DNA from: Streptomyces lucensis JCM 4490
GTDB taxonomy: Bacteria > Actinomycetota > Actinomycetes > Streptomycetales > Streptomycetaceae
Assembly: GCF_014650035.1 (NCBI RefSeq)
Contig: NZ_BMUE01000020.1
Location: 45,929-109,928 of the forward strand
Length of the DNA stretch: 64,000 nucleotides
Direction: 5' to 3'
Made by a program: the position numbers and the translations under genes. A model generated the notes under the pieces. The model saw nothing but the letters and a program-made list of their open reading frames with translations, was not told the origin of the DNA and made no database searches. Shown here one piece after another: positions 12,398 through 22,569 of this stretch (the stretch's first letter is position 1; each line of letters starts with the position of its first letter).

Positions 12398-12580
12398 TCA
12401 GGACTCGGGCCGGGCGGTGCCCTCGTCGTCCCCGGCGGCGGGCTGGCAGACGTAGCACAGTTCGTGGTCCCCGTCGCGCGTGACGACGGTTCCCCAGCCG
12501 AGGCACTGCTCGCAGTCGCGGGCGAGGGCCACGTCGGGGTGGGGAGGCAGAAGGGGGCTGCAGTGGGCTGCGTGCGCCAT
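12398..12580 (-). CDS. Small zinc-ribbon-like protein
   Basis: 60-residue protein with two CxxC knuckles (CEQC...CYVC) separated by 16 residues in the segment CEQCLGWGTVVTRDGDHELC. This pattern suggests a single zinc ribbon. Homologues with the same LARDCEQCLGWGTVVT core are common hypothetical proteins in Streptomyces. It may bind nucleic acid or protein. No operon partner is seen; it is convergent with the small membrane protein across a shared terminator. Confidence 0.72.
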   Translation of the reverse strand: MAHAAHCSPLLPPHPDVALARDCEQCLGWGTVVTRDGDHELCYVCQPAAGDDEGTARPES

Positions 12581-12750
12581 GCGGTGAGCGGCTCCTCGAA
12601 GTCGCGGGGCGAGCGCGGCGTGCGCCGGCGGAGGGCAAGGGGGGCGGCTATGACATCGCTGTCCGACCTCTCCTAATTATGTCCTACTTTTCCGTTATGT
12701 CCAGCTTCTGCGGCACTCGGTGCCGGGAGGGCCCGGCACCGAGTGCCCCC

Positions 12751-13794
12751 TCACCCGAGGGTGCCCAGCCGGGCCTCACGCCACAGGTCCACGCCGCCCT
12801 CGGTGGCGTACTCGTCGATCTCCGCCAGCTCCGCGTCCGTGAAGTCGAGGTTCTCCAGCGCGGCCACGTTCTGCTCCAGCTGCTCGGTGCGCGAGGCGCC
12901 GATCACCAGCGAGGTCACCCGCTCGTCACGCAGCGCCCAGGCCAGCGCCAGCTGGGCGAGGCTCTGCCCGCGCCGGGCCGCGACGTCGTTCAGGGCGCGC
13001 AGCCGGCGCCGCATGTCGTCCGTGAGCCACGCCGGGTCGAAGGACGTGCCGCGCGCGGCACGTGAGTCCTGCGGCACGCCGTCGAGGTAGCGGCCGGTCA
13101 GCAGCCCCTGGGCGAGCGCCGTGAAGCCGATCACCCCGAAGCCCTCCTCCTCGGCCGCCTCCAGCAGGCCGTCCGTCTCGATCCAGCGGTTGAGCATGCT
13201 GTACGACGGCTGGTGGATCAGCATCGGGGTGCCGAGGTCGCGCAGGATCGCGGCCGCCTGCCGGGTGCGCTCGGCGTCGTAGGAGGAGATGCCGACGTAG
13301 AGCGCCTTGCCCTGGCGGACGGCGGTGTCCAGCGCGCCCATCGTCTCCTCCAGCGGCGTGCTCGCGTCCAGCCGGTGGGAATAGAAGATGTCCACGTAGT
13401 CCACGCCCATCCGGCGCAGCGACTGGTCCAGCGACGCCAGCACGTACTTGCGGGAGCCGCCGCCCTGCCCGTAGGGGCCGGGCCACATGTCCCAGCCGGC
13501 CTTCGTGGATATCACCAGCTCGTCCCGGTACGGCGCCAGGTCACGCTGGAGCAGCCGCCCGAAGTTCAGCTCGGCCGCACCGTAGGGCGGGCCGTAGTTG
13601 TTGGCCAGGTCGTGGTGGGTGATCCCGAGGTCGAAGGCGCGCAGGGCGATCTCGCGCTGGGTCTCGAAGGGGCGGTCGTCGCCGAAGTTGTGCCAGTAGC
13701 CCAGGGACAGGACCGGCAGGTCCAGTCCCGAACGGCCGGTGCGCCGGTAGCGCATGGTGCCGTCGTAGCGAGCGGGGTCCGCGACGTACGTCAT
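12751..13794 (-). CDS. Aldo/keto reductase, YghZ/Gpr type (L-glyceraldehyde 3-phosphate reductase-like)
   Basis: 347-residue NADPH-dependent TIM-barrel oxidoreductase. Catalytic features are visible: FDLGITHHDLANNYGPPYGAAE (Asp and Tyr), VISTKAG (Lys) and YVDIFYSHR (His), with VIGASRTEQLEQNV near the C-terminus for cofactor binding. The sequence IFYSHRLDASTPLEETMGALDTAVRQGKALYVG is typical of the YghZ subgroup, which reduces L-glyceraldehyde 3-phosphate and methylglyoxal. The ATG at 13794 (MTYVADPARYDG) fits family N-termini better than the upstream in-frame extension. It stands alone, divergent from an MFS remnant. Confidence 0.88.
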   Translation of the reverse strand: MTYVADPARYDGTMRYRRTGRSGLDLPVLSLGYWHNFGDDRPFETQREIALRAFDLGITHHDLANNYGPPYGAAELNFGRLLQRDLAPYRDELVISTKAGWDMWPGPYGQGGGSRKYVLASLDQSLRRMGVDYVDIFYSHRLDASTPLEETMGALDTAVRQGKALYVGISSYDAERTRQAAAILRDLGTPMLIHQPSYSMLNRWIETDGLLEAAEEEGFGVIGFTALAQGLLTGRYLDGVPQDSRAARGTSFDPAWLTDDMRRRLRALNDVAARRGQSLAQLALAWALRDERVTSLVIGASRTEQLEQNVAALENLDFTDAELAEIDEYATEGGVDLWREARLGTLG

Positions 13795-13984
13795 CGAGGT
13801 CTTCTTCCGGGGTGGTGCGACAGGTGTGCCCCGCGTGTGCGCGAGAGCGCGTCCACCCTGCGCCTTCGCGTCGCGCAAGTCCAACCGCCGTCCCGGATGG
13901 GATTGACCGGTTCCGTTTCTGAATCGGCCGCCGGGGCACGCGGTGATCAAAGCGGCCAGACGCGGGAGGCGCTGCATCTACAGC

Positions 13985-14542
13985 TAGCTGGCCGCCACCG
14001 TCGGCAAGGTGGTCTTCCCCGGCGCCTCCCCGGCCGCCCAGGTCATCTCCGCTTTCGCGGCCTTCGCCGCCGCCTTCGCCGTCCGGCTCCTCGGCGGGCT
14101 GGTCTTCGGGCCGGGCGACCGCGTCGGCCGTCAGAAGGTCCTCGCCACCACCATGATCATGATGGCGGTGGGCGCCTTCGCCATCGGTGTGATCCCCGGC
14201 TGCCATCTTCGACCTCCCCGGCCGGGACTCGCTGCAGCGCGTGCCAGGAGGCGGGAGGAGTCGCCGGCCACGTCGCCGTCGCCGCCTTCGGCGGCACCAC
14301 TCCGCTGGTCACCGCGGCGCTGGTGACCGCCACCGGCGACGACCTGATGCCCGCCTACTACCTCATGGTGGCCGGCGCCATCGGCCTGCTGGCCGTCCGC
14401 TTCCTGCCCGAGAGCGCCCAGGTCCCGCTCAACGGCTCGCAGCCGATGGTCGGCTCCCGGCCGGGAGCGGCGCGAGATGATCACGACGTCGCAGGAGCTG
14501 TACGCCCTCACGCGGGACCGGGACGAGGCGCGGCGCGGCTGA
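13985..14542 (+). pseudogene. Remnant of a ProP-type MFS transporter (internal deletion, frameshifts)
   Basis: Fragments of one transporter in different frames. From about 13988 frame 2 encodes LAATVGKVVFPGASPAAQVISAFAAFAAAFAVR...GDRVGRQKVLATTMIMMAVG, the early helices and the conserved loop of proline/betaine-type MFS proteins. After about 14200 the frame 1 segment from 14260 gives VAVAAFGGTTPLVTAALVTATGDDLMPAYYLMVAGAIGLLAVRFLPESA, the last helices. The tail returns to frame 2 as MITTSQELYALTRDRDEARRG and stops at 14542. Most of the middle of the protein (roughly 250 residues) is missing. No intact start is present. Confidence 0.8.
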
Positions 14543-14626
14543 GCCGCCCCCCGCGCCGCCCGCCGCACGACTGTCCGATCCTACGAACTTCCTGTGCACG
14601 GGGTTACGGGCCCTCGGCGTATTTGG

Positions 14627-14641
14627 TAGGAAACTTTCCTA
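14627..14641 (+). promoter_or_regulatory. CsnR-type operator upstream of the chitosanase gene
   Basis: TAGGAAACTTTCCTA is a near-perfect palindrome ending 35 bp before the chitosanase start. It matches the kind of palindrome (TAGGAAAGTTTCCTA-like) reported for CsnR, the ROK-family repressor of streptomycete chitosanase genes that is released by chitosan oligosaccharides. An AACTTCC half-site lies nearby at about 14586. No csnR gene is in the window. Confidence 0.72.
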
Positions 14642-14676
14642 TCAGTGTACGCCCCCCACACCCCTCTGGAGCCCCT

Positions 14677-15513
14677 GTGGCGCACTCGGACCGCCGAATC
14701 CCAGCCGTCGTCCCCTCCCGCAGGACCGTCGTCACCGCGCTCGGCGCCGTGGCCTGCGGCGCCGTGATCGGAACCCGGCGCGCCGCCGCCGGCCAGGCCG
14801 CGGCCCCGGGCCTGGACGATCCGGCGAAGAAGGAGACGGCGATGAAGCTGGTGTCGAGCGCGGAGAACTCCTCGCTCGACTGGAAGGCCCAGTACAAGTA
14901 CATCGAGGACATCGGCGACGGCCGCGGCTACACCGCCGGCATCATCGGCTTCTGCTCGGGCACCGGTGACATGCTCGACCTGGTGCGGCTCTACACCGAC
15001 CGCAGCCCCGGAAACGTCCTCGCCACATACCTGCCCGCCCTGCGCCGGGTCGACGGCAGCGACTCGCACGACGGCCTGGACCCGGGCTTCCCCGCGGACT
15101 GGCGCAGGGCCGCCCGGGACACCGCGTTCCAGCATGCCCAGAACGACGAACGCGACCGTGTCTACTTCAACCCCGCGGTCGCCCGGGGCAAGGCCGACGG
15201 ACTGCGCGCGCTCGGCCAGTTCGCCTACTACGACGCCCTCGTCATGCACGGCGACGGCGACGACCCGACGGGCTTCCGCAACATCCGCGGGCGCGCCCTG
15301 CGCAGCGCCAGGCCGCCGGCGCAGGGCGGCGACGAGACGGCGTACCTGAACGCGTTCCTCGACGCGCGGGTGTGGGCGATGAAGCAGGAGGAGGCGCACA
15401 GCGACACCAGCCGCGTCGACACCGCACAGCGCGTCTTCCTGCGCAAGGGCAACCTCGACCTGAACACCCCGCTCGACTGGAAGGTGTACGGCGACAGCTA
15501 CCACATCGGCTGA
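14677..15513 (+). CDS. csn: Secreted chitosanase, glycoside hydrolase family 46
   Basis: 278-residue secreted endo-chitosanase that cleaves GlcN-rich chitosan. The N-terminus is a long signal peptide with a twin Arg (SRRTVVTALGAVACGAVIG...RRAAAGQ), suggesting possible Tat export. The mature part starts around GLDDPAKKETAMKLVSSAENSSLDWK. The family general acid Glu lies in AENSS, and the catalytic Asp lies in EDIGDGRGYTAG, at the usual spacing. The fold continues to DWKVYGDSYHIG. The start is GTG, with GGAG 5 nt upstream. It is monocistronic, with a CsnR-type operator before it and a strong terminator after. Confidence 0.95.
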   Translation: MAHSDRRIPAVVPSRRTVVTALGAVACGAVIGTRRAAAGQAAAPGLDDPAKKETAMKLVSSAENSSLDWKAQYKYIEDIGDGRGYTAGIIGFCSGTGDMLDLVRLYTDRSPGNVLATYLPALRRVDGSDSHDGLDPGFPADWRRAARDTAFQHAQNDERDRVYFNPAVARGKADGLRALGQFAYYDALVMHGDGDDPTGFRNIRGRALRSARPPAQGGDETAYLNAFLDARVWAMKQEEAHSDTSRVDTAQRVFLRKGNLDLNTPLDWKVYGDSYHIG

Positions 15514-15536
15514 CCCGCGGGGCACGAGGCGTGAGA

Positions 15537-15571
15537 CGCGTGGGGCCTGCTCGCATGGCAGGCCCCACGCG
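15537..15571 (+). terminator. Terminator of the chitosanase gene
   Basis: CGCGTGGGGCCTGC and GCAGGCCCCACGCG form a perfect 14-bp stem with a 7-nt loop, 24 bp after the chitosanase stop and before the phosphoglucomutase ribosome-binding site. Confidence 0.85.
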
Positions 15572-15623
15572 AGGAAAGATGGGCGGTGAGCGAACGACCT
15601 TACCGATGCGGAGGAACGGACTC

Positions 15624-17264
<1,641 letters not shown>

Positions 17265-17279
17265 CGCCACCGCACACGG

Positions 17280-17333
17280 CGGCCTCCGGCGACCGCGGCG
17301 TCACGCGACCCGCTCCCATCGTCCCGGAGGCCG
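17280..17333. terminator. Possible bidirectional terminator between pgm and the SGNH hydrolase gene
   Basis: CGGCCTCCGG (17280-17289) pairs exactly with CCGGAGGCCG (17324-17333) across a 34-nt loop, in the gap between two convergent genes. The long loop makes it weaker than the other terminators in the window. Confidence 0.4.
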
Positions 17334-17341
17334 TTCCCGGT

Positions 17342-18259
17342 TCAGCCGCGGCCGCGGCCCCCTGCCAGCCGGTCCAGGACCGCCTGCGCCATCGCCGCCT
17401 CGCCCTGGGCGTTGGGGTGGGCGGGGGCGGCGGGCGCGGCCGGCTGCAGCGGCTCGATCCAGCGGTCCGCGGGCGCCTTGCACATGTCGTGGCCCGCGGT
17501 GGGGCCGTAGGTGTCCGTGTACTCCGCCCGGTTGACGCCCGCCACCAGGCGCAGCATCAGGTTCAGCCGCTTCTCGGTGTCACGGAGGTAGGGGAAGTCC
17601 CGCCGCGCGAACGGCACCTGCGGGAAGCAGCCGCTGCCGTCGTCGGGCAGCAGGTCCGGGTAGCCGACGACGACCACCCGCGCGTGCGGCGCCCGGGCCC
17701 GCACGGCCCGCAGCACCCGGTCCACCTTGGGCGCGGTCCGCAGGACGGCGAGGGCCAGCTCGTCGTGCCCGGACGCGGTGTAGGAGCGTTCGCAGGGGTT
17801 GCCCGTGGGGTCCTGGGCGCCGAGCCGGGCGCAGGTGGCGATGATGGTGCCGAACCCGACGTCGTTGCCGCCGATCTGGACCGTGACCAGGTCCGTGCCC
17901 CGGTCGAGCGCGTCGAGCTGGGGCGGGTTGTCGCCCTGCGCCTGCCACATCTGCGCGGTGGTGGCTCCGCCGCAGCTGACGTCCGTGAACGAGGTCACCT
18001 GCCGCCGGGCCGCCAGGAGCGAGGGGTAGTTGTGGTCGGAGCGGGCGCAGCCGGCGTCGACCTGACGCGGGATGCCGGGGCCCGAGGTGTAGGAGTCGCC
18101 GAGGGCCACGTAGGCGACCTCGCGCCCGTGTCCGCCGGGGTGCGCGGCGACCGGGGCCGCGGAGGCGGCGACGAGGGCGCATCCGCCCAGCGCCGCTCCC
18201 ACCGCGGCGGCCCGCCGCCGGCCTCTCGCCCCGCTCGCCGGGCGCGTCTCGTTCGTCAT
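17342..18259 (-). CDS. Secreted SGNH/GDSL-family esterase or lipase
   Basis: 305-residue secreted hydrolase. After the start come a basic n-region, a hydrophobic stretch and an AHPGG cleavage region. The mature enzyme opens with YVALGDSYTSGPG (block I Ser in GDSYTSG). Block III is visible as QIGGNDVGF, and a late HPNAQGEAAMAQAV supplies the catalytic His. Pairs of cysteines in the mature part (SCGGAT, NPCERSY, GCFP, MCKAP) suggest disulfides, as in streptomycete secreted lipases of this fold. The ATG at 18259 is preceded by GGGGGAGG. The substrate is not predictable from sequence. Confidence 0.88.
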   Translation of the reverse strand: MTNETRPASGARGRRRAAAVGAALGGCALVAASAAPVAAHPGGHGREVAYVALGDSYTSGPGIPRQVDAGCARSDHNYPSLLAARRQVTSFTDVSCGGATTAQMWQAQGDNPPQLDALDRGTDLVTVQIGGNDVGFGTIIATCARLGAQDPTGNPCERSYTASGHDELALAVLRTAPKVDRVLRAVRARAPHARVVVVGYPDLLPDDGSGCFPQVPFARRDFPYLRDTEKRLNLMLRLVAGVNRAEYTDTYGPTAGHDMCKAPADRWIEPLQPAAPAAPAHPNAQGEAAMAQAVLDRLAGGRGRG

Positions 18260-18474
18260 GGATCCTCCCCCTGCGGCCGGTACACCGCGCGCGGGGGGCA
18301 CCGGCAGCCGGCCCCCGCGCGTTCGACTGGGCCTGTATACCGTCCGGTTGGTCTCCTGGACCAGAAGCGGGAGGGGATCAATTCAGGGGAAGGGGCCGCT
18401 CGGCGGTACCGGGACGGAACCCGCGGGCACCGGCCCGCCGTCCGGGACGACCCCGGCCGGCGGGCCGGCCGCCT

Positions 18475-18729
18475 TCACACCCCGGCCGCCGGTTCCGCCG
18501 GTGCCGCGGCCTGGAGCAGCGAGTCGTCCTCCGGGCGGGCCCCGGAGAGGCGGTGGCGGGCGGCGATCAGGGCCATGTCGACGTCCTTGGTGCCGGTGGC
18601 CACGCACAGCGTGTAGGAGATGTCCGCCAGCCGCTGCCTCGCCTGCGGGCTCTCCTCGGCCCCGAGCAGCGTGAGGGCCTCGTACTGGCCGATGAGGTCC
18701 TTCAGTACCGCGGGGTGTGCCATCAGCAT
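18475..18729 (-). CDS. DUF5133 family protein
   Basis: 84-residue helical protein beginning MLMAHPAVLKDLIGQYEALT and including ARQRLADISYTLCVATGTKDVDMALIAARHRL, the pattern of the Streptomyces-specific DUF5133 family. No catalytic motif is visible. GGGAGG precedes the ATG. The family is usually found near stress and sigma-factor regulators, but its role is unknown. It is divergent from the adenosine deaminase gene. Confidence 0.8.
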   Translation of the reverse strand: MLMAHPAVLKDLIGQYEALTLLGAEESPQARQRLADISYTLCVATGTKDVDMALIAARHRLSGARPEDDSLLQAAAPAEPAAGV

Positions 18730-18971
18730 GTGTTCCGCCTCCCAGGTGTGTCGCCGATGTGCGAAGTCGCAGCGCGAATACCCGCGTGCGCGTCCCGCAT
18801 GCCACAGCAACACCACCCGTGCTGGCAGGCCCGCGTCACTCCCGTGGCCGCGGGGGCCCGGGCGCCCGGTGCGCGGCCGTGAAGACCGGCACGTCATCCG
18901 GTCGGGTGCTCTCGGGCCGTGACCCGCCCGGCGAGACGGTGCGGCCGTGCTCCCTGGCTGATCATGCCCTC

Positions 18972-20588
18972 GTGAGTCTGCAACCTTCGAGCGCCGCACG
19001 CCGCCGGGGCGTTCCGGCCGTGCTCGGCACCCTCGGCGCCCTGTCCCTGCTGTCCGCCCTGCCCGCCGCCGCGTATCCGGCGCACCCGGCCGCCGGGCCC
19101 GCCGCGTCACCGGCCCGGCAGGTCACGGCCGCGGAGGCGCGCACCGACGCGTACCTGCGGTCCGCCCGCAACCGGCCCGCGGACCTGCGGGCGTTCTTCC
19201 GGCAGCTGCCCAAGGGAGGGGACCTGCACAACCACCTGTCCGGCGCCGTGTCCACGGAGTACCTGATCGAACTGGCCGCCGAGGACGGACTGTGCGTCGA
19301 CACCGCGACGCTGACCGCCCAGGCCCCGCCCTGCCGCACCGGCACCCGCCCCGCCGGCGACGCGCGCACCGACCCGGCCCTCCACGCCGCGCTCGTGCGT
19401 GCCTGGTCGATGGAGGACTTTCCGGCCGACCGCAACGGCCACGACCACTTCTTCGACACCTTCGGCAAGTTCGGCGAGGTCACCTGGCGGCACCGGGGCA
19501 AGCTGCTCGCCGAGGTCGCCGAGGGCGTCGTGCGCGGCAACCAGTTCTACCTGGAGACCATGGTCACCCCTGCCTCGGACGGCGCGAAGAGCCTCGCCGC
19601 CGAGGTCGGCTGGAACGACGACCTCGCCGCCCTGCACCGCGAACTGCTCGCGGGCGGCAGGCTGGACCGGCTCGTCGCCCAGGCGCGCGAGGAAGCCGAC
19701 GCCGGCGACGCCGAGTTCCGGGCCGCCGAGCAATGCGGCACGTCCCGGGCCAGGCCGACCTGCGGGCTCGTCGTCCGCTGGATCAGCCAGGCCTCCCGCG
19801 GCAGTGCGCCGGAGCGGGTCTTCACCCAGCTCGCTCTCGGCATGCGGCTGGCCGAGGCCGACCCGCGGTTCGTCGCCGTCAACCTGGTCCAGCCGGAGGA
19901 CTGGGACAGCTCCCTGCGCGACTACGGGCTGCAGATGCGCATGGTCGGCTATCTGCGCACCCAGTACCCGCAGGCCCACGTCACCCTGCACGCCGGCGAG
20001 CTGTGGCCCGGGCTGGTCAAGCCGGAGCACCTCGGGTTCCACATCAGGCAGGCCGTGGACGTCGCCCGGACCGAGCGCGTCGGACACGGCGTCGACCTCG
20101 TCCACGAGGACGACTGGCAGGGCACCGCGCGCACCATGGCCGCCCGCCGGGTGGCCGTGGAGGTCCCCTTCTCCAGCAACGCCCAGATCCTGGGCGTCAG
20201 GGGCGCCGACCACCCCTTCAGCACATACCGCCGCTACGGCGTGCCGGTCGTCCTCGCCACCGACGACCCCGGTGTCTCCCGCATCGACATCAGCCACGAG
20301 TACCAGTACGCCGCCGGTACCTACGGCCTCGGCTACCCCGAGCTGAAGGACCTGGCGCGCGCCTCGCTGGAGTACGGCTTCCTGCCCGGCGCGAGCCTGT
20401 GGCAGGGCGATCCCACCGTGCGCGGCTACCAGCGGGTCCCGGCCTGCCGAGGAGAGCGCCCCGGTCTGCCGGTACGCGGCGCGGCCTGCCGGCACCTCCT
20501 CAACGGCAGCGCGAAGGCACGGCTGGAATGGCGTCAGGAGGCCGCCTTCGCCGCCTTCGAGCGCACCCACGCCGCCGCGGCGCACTGA
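18972..20588 (+). CDS. Secreted adenosine deaminase-like amidohydrolase
   Basis: 538-residue extracellular deaminase that probably converts adenosine or a related purine nucleoside to inosine. A signal peptide lies at about residues 1-35 (GVPAVLGTLGALSLLSALPAAAYPAHP). Zinc-site motifs follow: KGGDLHNHLSGA, HAGELWPG, GHGVDL and ATDDPGVSRID. It is longer than cytosolic Add (about 340-400 residues), with an insert around TLTAQAPPCRTG and cysteine-containing C-terminal residues. This resembles secreted ADA-like proteins of actinobacteria and eukaryotic ADGF. The GTG at 18972 gives a clean signal peptide; the upstream frame to 18717 is non-coding in character. A strong terminator follows. Confidence 0.88.
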   Translation: MSLQPSSAARRRGVPAVLGTLGALSLLSALPAAAYPAHPAAGPAASPARQVTAAEARTDAYLRSARNRPADLRAFFRQLPKGGDLHNHLSGAVSTEYLIELAAEDGLCVDTATLTAQAPPCRTGTRPAGDARTDPALHAALVRAWSMEDFPADRNGHDHFFDTFGKFGEVTWRHRGKLLAEVAEGVVRGNQFYLETMVTPASDGAKSLAAEVGWNDDLAALHRELLAGGRLDRLVAQAREEADAGDAEFRAAEQCGTSRARPTCGLVVRWISQASRGSAPERVFTQLALGMRLAEADPRFVAVNLVQPEDWDSSLRDYGLQMRMVGYLRTQYPQAHVTLHAGELWPGLVKPEHLGFHIRQAVDVARTERVGHGVDLVHEDDWQGTARTMAARRVAVEVPFSSNAQILGVRGADHPFSTYRRYGVPVVLATDDPGVSRIDISHEYQYAAGTYGLGYPELKDLARASLEYGFLPGASLWQGDPTVRGYQRVPACRGERPGLPVRGAACRHLLNGSAKARLEWRQEAAFAAFERTHAAAAH

Positions 20589-20596
20589 CCCCGGCC

Positions 20597-20643
20597 GGGT
20601 GACGACGGGGCGGGCCCGGCCGGCCCTCGCCCCGTCGTCACCC
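20597..20643 (+). terminator. Strong hairpin terminator of the adenosine deaminase gene
   Basis: GGGTGACGACGGGGCG (20597-20612) pairs exactly with CGCCCCGTCGTCACCC (20628-20643), a 16-bp stem with a 15-nt loop, beginning 8 bp after the stop. Confidence 0.88.
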
Positions 20644-20736
20644 GCGGCCACCCCGAACGCGCCGCGGCCGGCGGGCGAGCGAGCTGTGGAAGGCTGAGGG
20701 CCGTCCGCATCCGCGCAACGGGAGGCAACCGCAGGC

Positions 20737-21393
20737 ATGGCCGTCATCCATCACACCACCGTGAAGCCGACCAAGCTGGAACTGCTCACCGGCTGGCTGC
20801 CCACCCGCCCCTGGTACCGCGGCGGCCCGGGCGGCCCGGTGCTGGAGAGGTCGGGCGGCTTCCGGCTGGACGACCCCGAGGGCGAGGTCGGCATCGAGTT
20901 CGTGGTGGCCACCGACACGGCGGGCCCCGGGCGGACCGCCTACCTGGTACCGCTGACCTACCGGGGGGCGCCGCTCCAGCGGGCCGAACACGCCCTCGTG
21001 GGCACGATGGAGCACGGGGTGCTGGGCAGGCGCTGGGCCTACGACGGCTGCCACGACCCGGTCCTGGTCGCCGAGGCGCTGTCGCTGATCGGGGGTACGG
21101 CACAGGCGATGGCCCAGAGCGTCAGCGACACCCCCGACCACGAAGTGACCCGCTCATACTCCGGCGCCCCCTTCGTGCCGGACGGCTTCGCGCCCGACCC
21201 GGCCGACGACGCCGAGGGCACACACGTGCGCACGCCACACGGCACGACGCTGCACGTCCACCGCGTGCTCACACCGCTGGACGGCAACCCCCCGGCGGCG
21301 CCCCGGGGTGCCCTCGGCCACGTCGCCACCGGCTGGCCGGGCCCGGACGGCACCCGCCTGCGCGCGGTGTTCATGACGCTGCGCACCGACTGA
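20737..21393 (+). CDS. Maltokinase N-terminal cap-like domain protein
   Basis: 218-residue soluble protein starting MAVIHHTTVKPTKLELLTGWLPTRPWYRG. Further segments FVVATDTAGPGRTAYLVPLTYRGAPL and LVGTMEHGVLGRRWAYDGCHDPV are typical of the cap domain that precedes actinobacterial maltokinase. Here it stands alone without a kinase domain. Such stand-alone proteins are widespread in Streptomyces and sometimes labelled 1,4-alpha-glucan branching protein. Binding to a sugar or phosphosugar is an inference. GGGAGG lies upstream of the ATG. Confidence 0.75.
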   Translation: MAVIHHTTVKPTKLELLTGWLPTRPWYRGGPGGPVLERSGGFRLDDPEGEVGIEFVVATDTAGPGRTAYLVPLTYRGAPLQRAEHALVGTMEHGVLGRRWAYDGCHDPVLVAEALSLIGGTAQAMAQSVSDTPDHEVTRSYSGAPFVPDGFAPDPADDAEGTHVRTPHGTTLHVHRVLTPLDGNPPAAPRGALGHVATGWPGPDGTRLRAVFMTLRTD

Positions 21394-21640
21394 CCCGCGC
21401 GGCCCACCACGATCCGACCGGGATCCGACCGCGTTCACAGCGGCCCTCTGCGTCACCCTGGCCGTGCTCCCGTCCGGCGGCGGCGCGGACCGGTGGCCAC
21501 GCCAGGCGGCGCGAACCACCGGCCGCGCGCCGCCTCGACGTCCGCCCCGGCCGGGCGGGCCACCCGTACGGACCAGGAACGGGCGGAAAAGGCTCCGCCC
21601 GGCGGTACCCGGAGTGCGGCGCCGCCCGACCCCGAGTCAG

Positions 21641-22492
21641 ATGGATGGCGTGCGACGCTTCATAGACCTTCACCGCAGCCGCTCACGCCCGGCCGTCACG
21701 GCCGCCCTGACCGGCCTCCTCCTCTTCGTGTCCGCCCCGGCGGCCCTGTCCGAGCCCGTACCGGGCGCCTCCTCCACACCCGCGCGGGGCAACGCCTACA
21801 TGGGCATGGGCGTACTCGCCCATGACGGCGCCGGCGTCGGCGCCCCGCCCACCGACGACCGCGCGACCCAGACCGAAGGCGTGGACGTCTCCAGCCACCA
21901 GGGAGACGTCGACTGGCCGAAGTTGTGGGACGGCAGCGTCAGGTGGGCGTACACCAAGGCGACGGAGGGGACGTACTACACCAACCCCTACTTCGCCCAG
22001 CAGTACAACGGCTCCTACAACACCGGCATGGTGCGCGGCGCGTACCACTTCGCGACGCCGGACACGACCGGCGGCGCCGCCCAGGCGGACTACTTCGTCG
22101 ACCACGGCGGGGGCTGGTCCAAGGACGGCAAGACGCTGCCCGGCGCCCTCGACATCGAGTGGAACCCCTACGGTGACGACTGCTACGGCAAGTCCACGAG
22201 CGGGATGGTCGGCTGGATCCGCGACTTCCTCGACCGCTACAAGTCCCGCACCGGCCGCGACGCGGTCATCTACACGGCCACCAGCTGGTGGACCCAGTGC
22301 ACCGGCAACTACGGCGGTTTCGCCGCGAAGAACCCGCTGTGGATCGCCCGTTACGCGGCGACGGCGGGCACCCTGCCCTCGGGCTGGTCGTATTACACGA
22401 TGTGGCAGTACACCTCCACCGGCGCGACGGTCGGGGACCACGACCGGTTCAACGGCTCCCAGACCCAGCTGACCAAGCTCGCCACCGGCTGA
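21641..22492 (+). CDS. Secreted GH25 muramidase (lysozyme M1-like)
   Basis: 283-residue secreted N-acetylmuramidase similar to Streptomyces cellosyl/lysozyme M1. A signal peptide spans about residues 1-40 (AVTAALTGLLLFVSAPAALSE). GH25 landmarks are GVDVSSHQGDVDW (first catalytic Asp), YTKATEGTYYTNPYFAQQY, GAYHFATPD, the DxE pair in ALDIEWNPYG and YTMWQYTS. ATG 21641 has only a weak ribosome-binding site; an in-frame GTG at 21650 is a good alternative. It acts on its own or another organism's peptidoglycan outside the cell. Confidence 0.92.
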   Translation: MDGVRRFIDLHRSRSRPAVTAALTGLLLFVSAPAALSEPVPGASSTPARGNAYMGMGVLAHDGAGVGAPPTDDRATQTEGVDVSSHQGDVDWPKLWDGSVRWAYTKATEGTYYTNPYFAQQYNGSYNTGMVRGAYHFATPDTTGGAAQADYFVDHGGGWSKDGKTLPGALDIEWNPYGDDCYGKSTSGMVGWIRDFLDRYKSRTGRDAVIYTATSWWTQCTGNYGGFAAKNPLWIARYAATAGTLPSGWSYYTMWQYTSTGATVGDHDRFNGSQTQLTKLATG

Positions 22493-22494
22493 CG

Positions 22495-22537
22495 GCCCGT
22501 CCGCGGCCGGCCCGCCCGGGGCCGGCCGCGGACGGGC
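22495..22537 (+). terminator. Strong hairpin terminator of the muramidase gene
   Basis: GCCCGTCCGCGGCCGGCCC (22495-22513) pairs exactly with GGGCCGGCCGCGGACGGGC (22519-22537), a 19-bp stem with a 5-nt loop, 2 bp after the muramidase stop. Confidence 0.9.
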
Positions 22538-22569
22538 ACCACGCACGACCGCGGGCGTAGGCTCGGCAT

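Noticed and set aside
14009..14480. Two separate small transport genes
   Set aside because: The pieces are the N- and C-terminal parts of one MFS transporter in different frames, so a single pseudogene is the simpler reading.
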